A stretch of DNA of 64,000 nucleotides. Source: Bacteroidota bacterium. GTDB taxonomy: Bacteria > Bacteroidota > JABWAT01. Shown here piece after piece: positions 17,008 through 27,300 of the stretch. Location of the stretch: NCBI GenBank assembly GCA_017303995.1, contig JAFLBE010000004.1, positions 62,001 through 126,000 of the forward strand, in the 5' to 3' direction. The stretch's first letter is position 1. Every line of letters starts with the position of its first letter. The notes under the pieces were generated by a model. It saw nothing but the letters and a program-made list of their open reading frames with translations. It had not been told where the DNA came from and did no database searches. A program made the position numbers and the translations under genes.

Positions 17008-18492
17008 CTAATCCCCCATTATCCTCAAAAATGTATTGATTCCGCTTTGTGCAACTGCCGATATACCTTGTCCCGGGAAAGTCGTATCTCCCACCATATA
17101 TAAATTCTTCATTGGTGTTCGTGGACTTGCCATCCTGAAAATGGTTTTCAATCCGTCTGATGGAATTCCACCAACCCGGCCATGTTTTCTCCCAATCCAC
17201 TCATCAAATGATCTGGCTGTTGCTGAAAAGTGAATTCTAATGTCTTCGTCCTTTAACGGAAGCATGATTTTAATCCTATCAAGGATGGCATCTTCAATCA
17301 CTTTTTTACGGGCTTCGTAAGCCTCATCTGTCAACCCGAACCAAATTTGAGGGTGCGGATCATGGGTGGAAATATTCAATGCCCTCCATCCGTCAGGTGC
17401 CCTTGAGGTATCCTTCCGGTCACTTGCAGATACAAAAACTGAAACGGAATCGAGGTAAGGCAGCGGGTTTTTAAAAATGACCTGATGATGTAAGTTATCA
17501 AGTGAGCCAAACCTGTCTTTTATGCCCAGGTTGACAATGAAAGCTCCCCATCCAAACTGAAACCGGTCACTCAATTTTTTGAAATAGGTGCACTGTTCCT
17601 TTTCAACAATTTCAGCCATATTCCAGATGGTACTGTTTGAAATGACCTTTTCTGAATGATAAACTGAACCATCCGAACAGGAAAGTGAGAACCGGTCATT
17701 TTCCTTCCGGATGTGAGAAACTTCCTTCCGGTAATGAATTGCGCCTCCATATTGGCGGATAACTCCGATTAACTGATCAGGAAGCTGAATCAGGCCACCA
17801 TTAAGATAGTAATTGGGTGAGTTGGTATAAGTTAAAACCGGAGCCCCAACCAAAAATTGGGTTGAGTCAGAATAAGCCTGACTTGCAATCAGCATCTGTT
17901 GATTTATAAAGGACATAAACCGTTCGTTTCGGGTTAGTCCGAACGACTCCAATACATCCCGGGTTGACTTCATAAGCCAAGGGAAGGATTTCAGAAATCT
18001 TAAATTATGGGGTTTTGCAAGGTGAAGCCAGTCTTTAAAGTTACCGGGCGGAAAATAGGGCATCGAATATGAAATTTCCCAGGCATCTGCGGCAACCTGG
18101 TAGCTAAGTTCCCAGAAATCTCGCTGGGCATAACTGCCAAATTGATTCTCTGCTTCCGTAATCCAATCATTCAGATTTTCATGCCGGTTAATTTTGGTTC
18201 CGTCTAACCAAACGGTCATTGGGATTTCAAGTTTTGTCTTCGTTAGTTTAAGTCCGAGATCACGTTCAAGACGTTCCATTGGCTGGTAACGGTCAAAACC
18301 CATTAAGGTTGTGGCACCCGCTTCAAACCGAAAACCATATCTGGGGTAGGTGGAGACACAACCGCCGGGTAAATGGTTTTTTTCAAGAACAAGAACCTTC
18401 CTGCCTGTTTTTGCAAGAAGAGCAGCAGTAGTTAATCCGCCAATTCCCGAACCAATTACTAAAACATCATAATGAGGAGATAAAGCATTCAT
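17008..18492 (-). CDS. Phytoene-desaturase/carotenoid-isomerase-like FAD oxidoreductase
   Basis: An FAD-dependent oxidoreductase of 494 residues in the CrtI/CrtISO group. GSGIGG at residues 14-19 with the following LVLEKNHLPGG is the FAD-binding dinucleotide fold. The C-terminal VGDTTFPGQGISAVAQSG is the second FAD segment seen in carotenoid desaturases and isomerases. The frame is open 31 codons further upstream, but that extension has no similarity to flavoproteins and lies over the dispersed repeat, so I use the ATG at 18492. Whether it acts on carotenoids or another polyene or prenyl chain is not shown; no crtB or crtY is in the window. Confidence 0.78.
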   Translation of the reverse strand: MNALSPHYDVLVIGSGIGGLTTAALLAKTGRKVLVLEKNHLPGGCVSTYPRYGFRFEAGATTLMGFDRYQPMERLERDLGLKLTKTKLEIPMTVWLDGTKINRHENLNDWITEAENQFGSYAQRDFWELSYQVAADAWEISYSMPYFPPGNFKDWLHLAKPHNLRFLKSFPWLMKSTRDVLESFGLTRNERFMSFINQQMLIASQAYSDSTQFLVGAPVLTYTNSPNYYLNGGLIQLPDQLIGVIRQYGGAIHYRKEVSHIRKENDRFSLSCSDGSVYHSEKVISNSTIWNMAEIVEKEQCTYFKKLSDRFQFGWGAFIVNLGIKDRFGSLDNLHHQVIFKNPLPYLDSVSVFVSASDRKDTSRAPDGWRALNISTHDPHPQIWFGLTDEAYEARKKVIEDAILDRIKIMLPLKDEDIRIHFSATARSFDEWIGRKHGRVGGIPSDGLKTIFRMASPRTPMKNLYMVGDTTFPGQGISAVAQSGINTFLRIMGD

Positions 18493-18587
18493 GAAAGATA
18501 AAACGAAAAAGCAGTTACAGGTCGTTCCTGAAAAGGTGGAATCAAGAAAAAACGTGCACTTTCCCGAAGGTCCGGGGCGCGGCACCC

Positions 18588-18685
18588 TTCGATATAATCC
18601 CGAACGCTTTCGGGATCATTCAGGGTGACACGCTCAGTGACCGTGTTTACCACTTACCACGTATCACTTACAACATATCACTGAT
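18588..18685. repeat. CCCTTCGATA / GGTGACACGCTCAGTGACC phrase and ACTTACC words
   Basis: A short gap upstream of the oxidoreductase start. It contains CCCGAACGCTTTCGGGATC, a 6-bp-arm hairpin phrase also found near 11035, then GGGTGACACGCTCAGTGACC and ACCACTTACCACGTATCAC. Confidence 0.5.
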
Positions 18686-19954
18686 TTACGTTTTATGCTT
18701 TTTCTTTTTTGCTGCAGGAAACAGAATATTGTTGAGAATAAGCCGGTAACCGGGTGAGTTTTTATGAAGAGATAAATCGGTTGGCGGATCACCAACGGCA
18801 TGCTGAAAGTCTTCGGGATCATGTCCGCCAAAAAAAGTAAACGTACCTTTTGCGTAAGTTCCAGTCAGGTATTTCACTTCATCACGTCCTTCATACTCAC
18901 CCATGACCAACACATTTGGCTTCACAAATCGTTTTTTATAAATGGTTGTCTGACCCAAAAAGCCTTTGATAACCTTCCGGTGATTTTGGGTAAGCATGGT
19001 AGGAATGGGATCCCATTTTGCAGAAAACTCAAATAGTGTAAAAAAATCTGAAGCCTGATTTTGAATTCTCTGCTGGATTTCTTCAGGCTGAATATCAATG
19101 TCAGAATATTCATACACATAGGCATTCATATTCAACGTGAAGTTCTGAAAGGCAAGCGTTCTTTTAAAATTCAATTTTTTATTGGCATCCTGGTCAGCTG
19201 GTGTGCCGTCAAATTCGGGAGGCGCAATATCCAAACCCAATGCCGACAATGCGATGTCATAAGAATCTGTTGCAGAACACATGGCGAACATGAAGCCACC
19301 TTCGCCAACGTATTCTCTTATTTTTTCAGCTACCGCTTTTTTTTCTTCTGAGACAGTTGGGAATCCCATTTCTTTTGCGAAGGCTTCATACTCGGCCTGT
19401 TGCCTGATGTACCAGGGAACGGTTGCAAAATTCGCATAAAATTTTCCGTACTGACCTGTAAAATCTTCATGGTGAAGGTGAAGCCAGTCATATTCCTTCA
19501 ACTTTCCTTCAAGAACAGCTTTATCCCAGATTTTGTCATACTTGATTTCAGCGTAGGTAAGCGCCAACGTAACTGCATCATCCCATGGAAGTGTATTGGG
19601 AGGCGAATAAACCGCAATCTTAGGTGCCTTTTCAAGTTTGATCACATCAGCATTTACATCTTCCCTGGCAATTTCCTGTTTGATTGAGGCTTCTTCCCCC
19701 GTTGAAACCGGATTAAACGAAACGTCACGTAATTGACATTCCTGACGGGTGACAGGATTGTCATCCACCAGAAAACTGCCGCCACGATAATTTAACAGCC
19801 ACTCAATGGTAAGTCCTTGTTCAAGCTGCCAGAACGCAATTCCGTACGCTTTGAGATGATTGGTTTGACTGTCATCCATCTGGATCAGCAACTTCTGAGC
19901 AGAAATAAATGAGGAAAACAAACAAAGCAGAGAAAGTAAAACCACTTTTTTCAT
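18686..19954 (-). CDS. Exported Bacteroidota protein often mislabelled asparagine synthetase B
   Basis: A 422-residue protein with a signal peptide ending near FISAQ (residues 1-19), so it acts outside the cytoplasm. As I recall, close relatives are widespread in Bacteroidota and are called asparagine synthetase B in databases. I see no N-terminal Cys glutaminase, no PP-loop SGGxDS and none of the AsnB layout, so I reject that name. Segments such as YDWLHLHHEDFTGQYG, EGGFMFAMCSATDSYD and TFFGGHDPEDF suggest a class I glutamine-amidotransferase-like (ThuA-like) fold; this is a weak inference. The basic tail AAKKKKHKT is unusual for an exported protein. The start directly abuts the stop of the upstream TPR gene, so they are one operon. 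Confidence 0.7.
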   Translation of the reverse strand: MKKVVLLSLLCLFSSFISAQKLLIQMDDSQTNHLKAYGIAFWQLEQGLTIEWLLNYRGGSFLVDDNPVTRQECQLRDVSFNPVSTGEEASIKQEIAREDVNADVIKLEKAPKIAVYSPPNTLPWDDAVTLALTYAEIKYDKIWDKAVLEGKLKEYDWLHLHHEDFTGQYGKFYANFATVPWYIRQQAEYEAFAKEMGFPTVSEEKKAVAEKIREYVGEGGFMFAMCSATDSYDIALSALGLDIAPPEFDGTPADQDANKKLNFKRTLAFQNFTLNMNAYVYEYSDIDIQPEEIQQRIQNQASDFFTLFEFSAKWDPIPTMLTQNHRKVIKGFLGQTTIYKKRFVKPNVLVMGEYEGRDEVKYLTGTYAKGTFTFFGGHDPEDFQHAVGDPPTDLSLHKNSPGYRLILNNILFPAAKKKKHKT

Positions 19955-21708
19955 CAGGAATTCCTTTTTCTGATTTCATTGAGATAGTCTCTTGCCATGG
20001 CGGTGTAGGCAGAAACCGGTGCCTCCCTGACTATCAATTCAAATAACTCCTGCGCTTTCATTAAATTTCCGCGCTTGTAAAAAAAGACCCCGGTCTTAAA
20101 AACAGATTCATCCAAACCGATAAGACCAGCAGGATTTGAAGTTAATCTTGCCGAGAGATTTAATATTTCAAGTTCATTTTCCATTTCAAGCTGAACCAAC
20201 CAATACTCATTGGCTGCAATGGCCCGTACAACTGAATCGGTTGCCGCTTCCTGAGCAATCCTGTATTGTTCAGATGCCTGAACAAACAATCCCAACTGAT
20301 GAAAGATGGTTGCTTTGGCTATCCCTGAAAATTCGTTAAAATTAAAAGCAGGGACAGGTACAGATTGAATCAGAAGATAAAGAAATTTTGGCGTTTCAGT
20401 TGATTTCAAATCTCTTGCAAATGAAAACAAACTTGAGCGGAGTGAATCGATTGGTGTATTCAGAGCCAATGAAGTCAGGATAAATTCCCACTTGTTATTG
20501 GTTTTAAAAGCCTGATTTGAGAAGGATTTTTGAGCCCAGTTAAAATCTGCGTCAAGTACAGCCAGAACCCAATCCCAGTATTGCCGGTTCCCTACCCGGG
20601 ATGATGCTAAAAGATTTTCAATACGTGTTTTTTTTCTTGAAGGAGTGTCCTGCGATTTGAGAATTGCTTTTAAATAAACATCTCTTATCAATCCGGCATC
20701 CCGCTCATTGGTCTGGCGCTGATACACTTTTTCAATTTTTCCGAGGTTATCAATATTGAACCAGACACCGTCAGCATAGCAAGAAACAAGTTTGAGCTCT
20801 GTCTGACCACGAAACTGACTTGCAGGAAATACAACGTTAAATCGCTCTGCCAACCGGATAACAACCTCCCGGTCATCCTGCTGGGAAAGAGAATTGACAA
20901 GGTAAAAACTGGTTGAACCGCCATTTTTTAAAAACGCGTCGTATCTGGAAGTAAAAGAAAAAGCCAAATCAAACTTACCCGATTGTTTTGCAAGTGTTCC
21001 TTTTATCCGGAGAATCGAGGGAGGTAAAGAAGCAGAATCCTGATTTTCAAAGACTGCCAACATTTTTGATGAAAGCAGACTATCTGAAAAATATTGAACT
21101 ATTCTTGATTCTACAAATCCATCCTGATCGGGGCGTTGTTTAAGAAATAGAAGAAATTCGGTTGCTGCACCTTGTGCATCGATTGTTTGGGTATAGATTT
21201 GAATCAATTCCTGATTGAAAGCATAAGGATCGGTTGGTTTTCGCTGAGATAAATATAGTGCTTTTGCAAGATCATATCGTCTGAGTCCGCTCATCGTTAT
21301 TCCAACAGAACGAACGACATTCTGATTATAATTAAATCCTTCAAGTAACTGTTTCCATTCACTTTCAGCACGAAGAGGTTCACCGGTAAGAACACTGATA
21401 CGCGCCATTTCATCGAGTAAACTCAAATCGTTTGATTTAATAAATTTGGATTTCAGAACTTTGTGGGCCTCATTATACCTGCCCAACTGATAAAGACAGG
21501 ACCAATGACGGTCAAAGAAAAAATCAATCTCAGGGTTTCTGGAATGGAGGTCTTCAAACAAGGGCAACGCCTGGCTGAAATCTTTTACAGAAAAATAGTG
21601 TTCTGCCAGTTTAGATAGGTTTTCATCCTGATTGACCTGTGCTTGTATCACTTGAAAACTGATAAGGGTAAACAGAATCAAAACTGGTATCTTCAATTTT
21701 TTTTCCAA
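19954..21708 (-). CDS. Exported TPR-like protein
   Basis: A signal peptide (KIPVLILFTLISFQVIQAQ) is followed by about 560 residues of helical repeats. The clearest TPR units are near the start (AEHYFSVKDFSQALPLFEDL) and the end (GVFFYKRGNLMKAQELFELI), the pattern of periplasmic scaffold proteins. No ATG fits: the frame's candidate starts are TTG codons at 21768, 21708 and 21696. I choose 21708, which places a lysine pair just before the hydrophobic core; 21696 is equally possible. Its last base is shared with the start of the next gene (asparagine-synthetase-B-mislabelled protein), which supports a functional pair. It is divergent from dxr. Confidence 0.72.
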   Translation of the reverse strand: MEKKLKIPVLILFTLISFQVIQAQVNQDENLSKLAEHYFSVKDFSQALPLFEDLHSRNPEIDFFFDRHWSCLYQLGRYNEAHKVLKSKFIKSNDLSLLDEMARISVLTGEPLRAESEWKQLLEGFNYNQNVVRSVGITMSGLRRYDLAKALYLSQRKPTDPYAFNQELIQIYTQTIDAQGAATEFLLFLKQRPDQDGFVESRIVQYFSDSLLSSKMLAVFENQDSASLPPSILRIKGTLAKQSGKFDLAFSFTSRYDAFLKNGGSTSFYLVNSLSQQDDREVVIRLAERFNVVFPASQFRGQTELKLVSCYADGVWFNIDNLGKIEKVYQRQTNERDAGLIRDVYLKAILKSQDTPSRKKTRIENLLASSRVGNRQYWDWVLAVLDADFNWAQKSFSNQAFKTNNKWEFILTSLALNTPIDSLRSSLFSFARDLKSTETPKFLYLLIQSVPVPAFNFNEFSGIAKATIFHQLGLFVQASEQYRIAQEAATDSVVRAIAANEYWLVQLEMENELEILNLSARLTSNPAGLIGLDESVFKTGVFFYKRGNLMKAQELFELIVREAPVSAYTAMARDYLNEIRKRNS

Positions 21709-21767
21709 TTCTCTTTTTGTAACTTGTTGTATTATATGAAAATACGGCTTACCACCTGAAAGTTCCA

Positions 21768-22928
21768 ATGAAAAAACGGGTTGTTATTCTGGGGTCGACG
21801 GGAAGTATTGGTGTTAACACCCTTCACGTCATTGACAATCTAAAAGATCAGTTTGAAGTTGCAGGATTAATTACCTACTCCAACCATCAGATTTTAAACG
21901 AACAGGTCGAAAAATACAAGCCTGCGTTTGCCTGTTTGATCTCAGATGATAACAAGCTTCAGCTCACAGGAACGAATACAAAATTTTATCATGGCCGTCA
22001 GGCAGCTCTTGATCTTTGTGCTTCAGGCGACTATGATATTCTTGTTAGTGCTTTAGTCGGATTTGCAGGTTTTGAACCCACGGTTGCTGCAATCAGAGCC
22101 GGTAAACACATTGCACTTGCCAACAAGGAAACCCTGATTGTTGGCGGGCACATAATTAAAGACGAGCTCGCACAAAACAAGGTTCCGCTTTCACCCATTG
22201 ATTCGGAACATTCGGCAATTCTTCAGTGTTTAACCGGTGAAGCTCATTCATCAATTGAAACGATTATTCTTACCGCTTCCGGCGGACCGTTTCTTCATTT
22301 GGATGCGAATGAATTTGGTAAGATAACCGTTGAACGTGCACTCAACCATCCAAACTGGAAGATGGGCAGAAAAATTACAATTGATTCTGCCACGTTAATG
22401 AACAAAGGACTTGAAGTCATCGAAGCCAGATGGCTTTTTGATGTGAATCCAGATCAGATTTCGGTTGTAGTTCATCCGCAAAGTATCATTCACAGCATGG
22501 TTCAGTTTACTGACGGAAGTGTAAAAGCTCAGCTTGGTGTACCGGATATGAAAATTCCGATTCAGTATGCCCTTACCTATCCGGAACGGTCATATGCACC
22601 ATACGAACGAGTTAAGTTTTCGGCTTTAAAGTCTCTGACATTTTTTGAGCCGGATCTGATCAAATTCCCGTGTCTGCGAATTGCTTTTACTGCAATGAAA
22701 CAGGCTGGAAATAGTCCTTGTGTGATGAATGCTGCAAACGAAGTCGCCGTTGATTTGTTTCTGAACGAAAAAATCGGGTTTATGGATATCCCGGTCATTA
22801 TTGAAGAAACCATGAATCGTGTCCCCTATCATCCGTTCCCCGGTTTTCTGGACGTGATCGAGTTTGATCGGGTTGCCAGACAGGAAGCCTTAACCATTTT
22901 TGAAAAACTAAAAAGTGTGGTAGTATGA
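21768..22928 (+). CDS. dxr: 1-deoxy-D-xylulose 5-phosphate reductoisomerase
   Basis: The second enzyme of the MEP isoprenoid pathway; converts DXP to MEP with NADPH and a divalent metal. The 386-residue protein has the NADPH-binding GSTGSIG at residues 9-15, ANKETLIVGG near 120, the metal/substrate segment DSEHSAI near 146-152, TASGGPF, the MGRKITIDSATLMNKG loop and NAANEVAV late in the protein. Its last four bases overlap the rseP start (ATGA), a common dxr-rseP arrangement. The gap to the divergent TPR gene is about 60 bp, so both promoters share it. Confidence 0.97.
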   Translation: MKKRVVILGSTGSIGVNTLHVIDNLKDQFEVAGLITYSNHQILNEQVEKYKPAFACLISDDNKLQLTGTNTKFYHGRQAALDLCASGDYDILVSALVGFAGFEPTVAAIRAGKHIALANKETLIVGGHIIKDELAQNKVPLSPIDSEHSAILQCLTGEAHSSIETIILTASGGPFLHLDANEFGKITVERALNHPNWKMGRKITIDSATLMNKGLEVIEARWLFDVNPDQISVVVHPQSIIHSMVQFTDGSVKAQLGVPDMKIPIQYALTYPERSYAPYERVKFSALKSLTFFEPDLIKFPCLRIAFTAMKQAGNSPCVMNAANEVAVDLFLNEKIGFMDIPVIIEETMNRVPYHPFPGFLDVIEFDRVARQEALTIFEKLKSVVV

Positions 22929-24229
22929 TTTTTGAAAGTCTTTTTTATTTCATCGTTGTCATTGGTGTACTTGTATTTGTACATGAACTGGGCCATTTTC
23001 TTGCTGCCAAATTTTTTGGTATGCGGGTTGATGTGTTCAGTCTCGGAATGGGACCAAGAGCTGCCGGTTTTAAACGGGGGGAAACCGATTATCGTATTTC
23101 GTGGTTTCCGTTGGGCGGATATGTTAAAATTGCTGGCATGATTGATGAAAGTCTGGATACCGAATTTACCAACAATGAACCTGAACCGTGGGAATACCGT
23201 TCTAAGCCACGGTGGCAACGGATGATTGTGATTTCTGCCGGTGTTATCATGAATCTTTTTATCGCCGGAATCATTTTCTCATTCCTCAATCTTTCAAACG
23301 GAAAAATGCTGTTCCCCTTTGATACAGCCAAACCGCTTGTTGTTGAAGAAAATTCTCTCGCATGGGATACCGGTCTCAGAACAGGTGACCTTTTACTCAA
23401 AGTAAACGAACAACCTGTAAAATACTGGAATGATCTTGCAAATCTTGAGCAAATCAGTAAATCCAATCTCAATTTCACAGTCCAGAGAGAAGGAAAAGAA
23501 CTCATTTTCCCTGCTCCTGACAACTTCCAAACTGATCTCGGCAAGAAATCCTTTGGAATCGGACTAACCAGAGAACCTGTTATTGGAACCATCATGCCTG
23601 GAAGTGCAGCAGAAAAATCTGGACTCCGTCTTGGTGATCGTATCCTTTCTATCGATGGAAATCCAATCGCAAAGTTTGAGGATATACCTGCTTATTTATC
23701 TTCACTGAAAACGGATCTGGTTACGCTTTCAATTGAAAGAAACCAAACTATTTTCGAACAGTCTCTCACTCTTCAAGGGAAAAAAATCGGGATTTCACCA
23801 GTAAACCCTGAAGCAGAAATGATTGAATATGGATTTTTTGAAGGTGTAGGCCACGGGTTTGCCCAAACCATCACAGGTATTGGTGCTATGATCAATAGCT
23901 TTACCCGCATTTTCCAGGGTAAGGAAGACGCATCTCAGGCACTCGGCGGCCCCATCAAAATTTTCCAGCTCTCCGGTCAAATGGGTTCTATGGGAATCGA
24001 TACGTTACTTAACTTTATCGCTATGCTGTCCCTCTCACTGGCGTTGCTGAACATTTTACCCATTCCTGCACTCGATGGCGGACATCTCCTGATTTTGCTG
24101 GTTGAATCGCTTACCCGCAAAGATCTGCCAAATAAAATCAAAATCGGAATTCAGCAGGTTGGTTTTGCCCTTTTAATTACGCTGATGGTTTTCACTGTTT
24201 ACAATGATATTTCAAATATTTTCTTCTGA
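22925..24229 (+). CDS. rseP: RIP metalloprotease RseP (site-2 protease)
   Basis: An intramembrane zinc protease that cleaves anti-sigma factors or signal peptides within the inner membrane. The 434-residue protein has HELGH at residues 20-24 in the first membrane segment, two PDZ domains (around LAWDTGLRTGDLLLKV and SAAEKSGLRLGDRILSI), and the C-terminal LPIPALDGGH motif whose Asp is the third zinc ligand. It overlaps dxr by 4 bp and ends at a terminator. Its substrates are not identifiable here. Confidence 0.95.
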   Translation: MIFESLFYFIVVIGVLVFVHELGHFLAAKFFGMRVDVFSLGMGPRAAGFKRGETDYRISWFPLGGYVKIAGMIDESLDTEFTNNEPEPWEYRSKPRWQRMIVISAGVIMNLFIAGIIFSFLNLSNGKMLFPFDTAKPLVVEENSLAWDTGLRTGDLLLKVNEQPVKYWNDLANLEQISKSNLNFTVQREGKELIFPAPDNFQTDLGKKSFGIGLTREPVIGTIMPGSAAEKSGLRLGDRILSIDGNPIAKFEDIPAYLSSLKTDLVTLSIERNQTIFEQSLTLQGKKIGISPVNPEAEMIEYGFFEGVGHGFAQTITGIGAMINSFTRIFQGKEDASQALGGPIKIFQLSGQMGSMGIDTLLNFIAMLSLSLALLNILPIPALDGGHLLILLVESLTRKDLPNKIKIGIQQVGFALLITLMVFTVYNDISNIFF

Positions 24230-24251
24230 GTTATGTCTTTTTAAAAGGAAA

Positions 24252-24287
24252 ACAAAAAAGCCAGTCAAACGACTGGCTTTTTTGTTT
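24252..24287. terminator. Bidirectional terminator between rseP and the convergent type IX cargo gene
   Basis: AAAAAAGCCAGTC, loop AAAC, GACTGGCTTTTTT. The stem is flanked by A-run and T-run, so it can end transcription from both rseP (plus) and the minus-strand gene ending at 24305. Confidence 0.9.
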
Positions 24288-24304
24288 ACTCACAATTTAG
24301 CTTT

Positions 24305-27300
24305 CTACTTAATCAGTATCATCTTTCGTGTTTCAGAATAAGTGCCTGCATCGATTTTGTAAAGGTAAACTCCTGATGCCAAATGATCAGCCCTAAACCT
24401 TATCTGATGAGTTCCTGCCCGTCTGGTTTCATCCAGCAGAATTCCTATTTTCTGACCCGTTACTGAATACAAAGTAAGTTTTACTCGTTCCTGTTCCGGC
24501 ATTGTAAATCTAATCATGGTTTCAGGGTTAAACGGATTTGGGTAGTTCTGCTCAAGGGAAAATGGCATAATTTTACTTTCAACCTGACTTACCTCCGTAT
24601 AGATCTCACCAGTCAAAGCTTTTATCACCACAATCGTATCCCATTCCGATTCTTCTTCCCTGAATTCAATAAACCAATATTCGGTTTCCGGATCAGTCGG
24701 AAACGTATATTCAGGGAATTCTCCAGTTAAAAGTGTTGCAGAAACCCGGTCAATATTTTTGTTTATTGGGTTGGTTTGCATCCAATTCATTAAAGCTGCA
24801 GCAGTTTCTTCCGATCCCATCCAACCGGGTTTCAATTCAGGTATAGAAGAAACATACTGTACCATTTCTGATTCCAGATTTTCTTCCAGAACCGGAACTT
24901 CCATATTTCCATGAGTTAGCACCATCATGACGCCACCAGTCTCCAAACTCCAGATATACCGCCAAACCCTTGCTAATCCGGTTGAATCGATATTCTCAGC
25001 TCTGATGACTTTCAAACTTTTTCCTATCATCAAGCCAGCTATATTTCCAAATGCAGCACGGATTCCAGCTTTTTCATTAAATAACATATCCAGAGAATCA
25101 ATGAGTCTTCCCGTTTTTCCATCCAGATAAATGAAAAACTCATCTTCAACTAACACCGGCGGACCTTCTCTTTTGTTAAAATCATAGGATTCAAAATCGG
25201 GTTTTAAAACCCAGACGGGTTGTCCGTTGTAAGCAAAAAGTCCTACAGCAGAAACAGGAAAATCGATCTCATTGTATATGCTTTGAACCACATTTACTGA
25301 GTCATCCCCGATAAAATCAGTTGTGAGCGATTCATTTTCAGTCTTGATTCCAACCGGGATATTAACCGGGACTGTGAGCAGATCTGTTGCTGAGACAAAT
25401 ATTCGCAGATAATCATTGATTAGTGGCCGTTTGAAATCATAAACCCAGGCTGTTGTTCCTTTTTGATTTTTCAACCCCACGGCTTCAATATTAAATAAGT
25501 CTGCATTTGGACTCCATTTTTTTGCCTCTGAAATAGCCTCATCCAACCGGGTTCTGACATGAATAATTGAATCTTTTCGCACCTCGCCAGTTCTGGCATT
25601 CAAAGCTATCTGGTAATTAAGTAGTTCGGTAACTTTGGAATTAACCCTCTGTTCAATTGACAAATGGCTTGGTTCCCGATCGAAATAATCATAATAGGTG
25701 GCATACCAGTAAAGTGACGTATCCTTCGGGAAAAACTGGGTTTCATGCATTAATGTGAGGTTTCTGCCTATCATGTTTGGATTTCCTATCAACATTTCTC
25801 CATCTGCAAGTTCAACTGCAACCGGAGAATCCAGCCAGTTGCCCCGGATCGGTTTTACAAGAATACCCGGTACCTGAATAGGGTAGTTCATTGAAATGGG
25901 GATAATCACGTTTCCAATAGAAAAATAAGCTTTATAAACGAATTTGAGTTTATCGTAGGTAATCTGACCCCATTCGGAAGTTCCTGTATCAGAGAGATCC
26001 ATCGAAAAGATGGCCACTATTTCTTCCTTCGCTTCTTTCCAGTTTAATTCCATATCCAATTCAGTAAATGAAACAGATGCTGAGGCCATATTAAAATTTA
26101 AAATATGTGAGGTAAACCCGCTTACAAGAAATTCTTCAACCTTTCCCGGACCACTCTTACATTTTCTATCGGTAGAATAAACTTCAGAATACCAAACTGG
26201 TTTAATCAGGTCAGATTCGGAGACGATTTCGGGGATGGCAATTTGGTTTAATTCAAAGTTCTTTTTTGTCAATCTATTAAATGATCCTTCCAAAAAACGC
26301 TTCTCCATTCCACCGTAATCTGACATGAACGGTAGTAAAGCCATAGACATTTTAGGCGGGAAACCAGTTTTATAATAGGGTCTAGTTTTTACTTCCTTCC
26401 AAATTACAGCTGCAACTTCAGCTGACCCCTTCCAAACCGGAAAAAGCCCTTCAAATTCTTTTTTACGTGCAATAGGCATCATGTCTTCAATGGCAAGCAA
26501 TAAATTCGTTCCTGAAAACATGACACTCAGCATTTTCCCTGATGACTGGGAAAAATAGGTATACCCCCAGGAATCAGAAACCCCCACGGAATCAACCAAT
26601 CTAAAACTCTGAACATTCCATAACCGTGAATCTGCTGCCCAATTCAAGGCATACTGTGCAGCTAAATTCTGATTTATTTCTGTCGGCGATGGCGAATTTA
26701 TAAAAAAGGACAATTCAAGCCCCGAAACTATTCCCCCGCCTGAGATTAAAACAGCATCGGGTATTCCATTCTTATCCTGATCATAAACTCCAATATCATC
26801 TCCTTCAGTGTAATCAAAAAAGGGATCACCAACCCGGTTTCCAATCAAGATCACCTGATAAGATCCATCTTCAACATCGGTAAAAGTAAATGATCCATTC
26901 GGTGCAATCGCTGCCATCCGGTAGGCGTCAATTAATACATCCAAATCTGTGTTAAATAACGAGACCTCAGACGGCAGAAGTATCAGGTAATCATTTTCCA
27001 CTGAAAAATCACTGGTAACCAAACCGTTTATTTTTCCGGTTGGAAAAATGCTTGCAGTGGTTATTCCAATTGAAAAGTAATCAAGATCAACCAGAGATAA
27101 ACTTCGCCCTCCCCAGATTCTAAGCTCATAGGCACTTTCTGATTGTAACTGGAGATTTAAAGTCAGAACAGTTGCAGAATCATTAATTTGGAAAGATAAA
27201 ACAGGTTGTTCATTTTGATTTTTACTTTTAAAAATCAGATTCACAAATGGAACCGGTGAGGCACCATTGTGTTCATTCCAATCTGCTTGTTTTGTAATAT

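Noticed and set aside
18493-18585. N-terminal extension of the carotenoid-type oxidoreductase
   Set aside because: No family similarity and it overlaps a dispersed repeat phrase; the FAD motif begins soon after 18492.
18686-19954. Asparagine synthetase B
   Set aside because: No N-terminal Cys glutaminase and no SGGxDS PP-loop, and the protein has a signal peptide.
23089-23595. 168-residue frame antisense to rseP
   Set aside because: It lies wholly within a well-supported gene and shows no family features.
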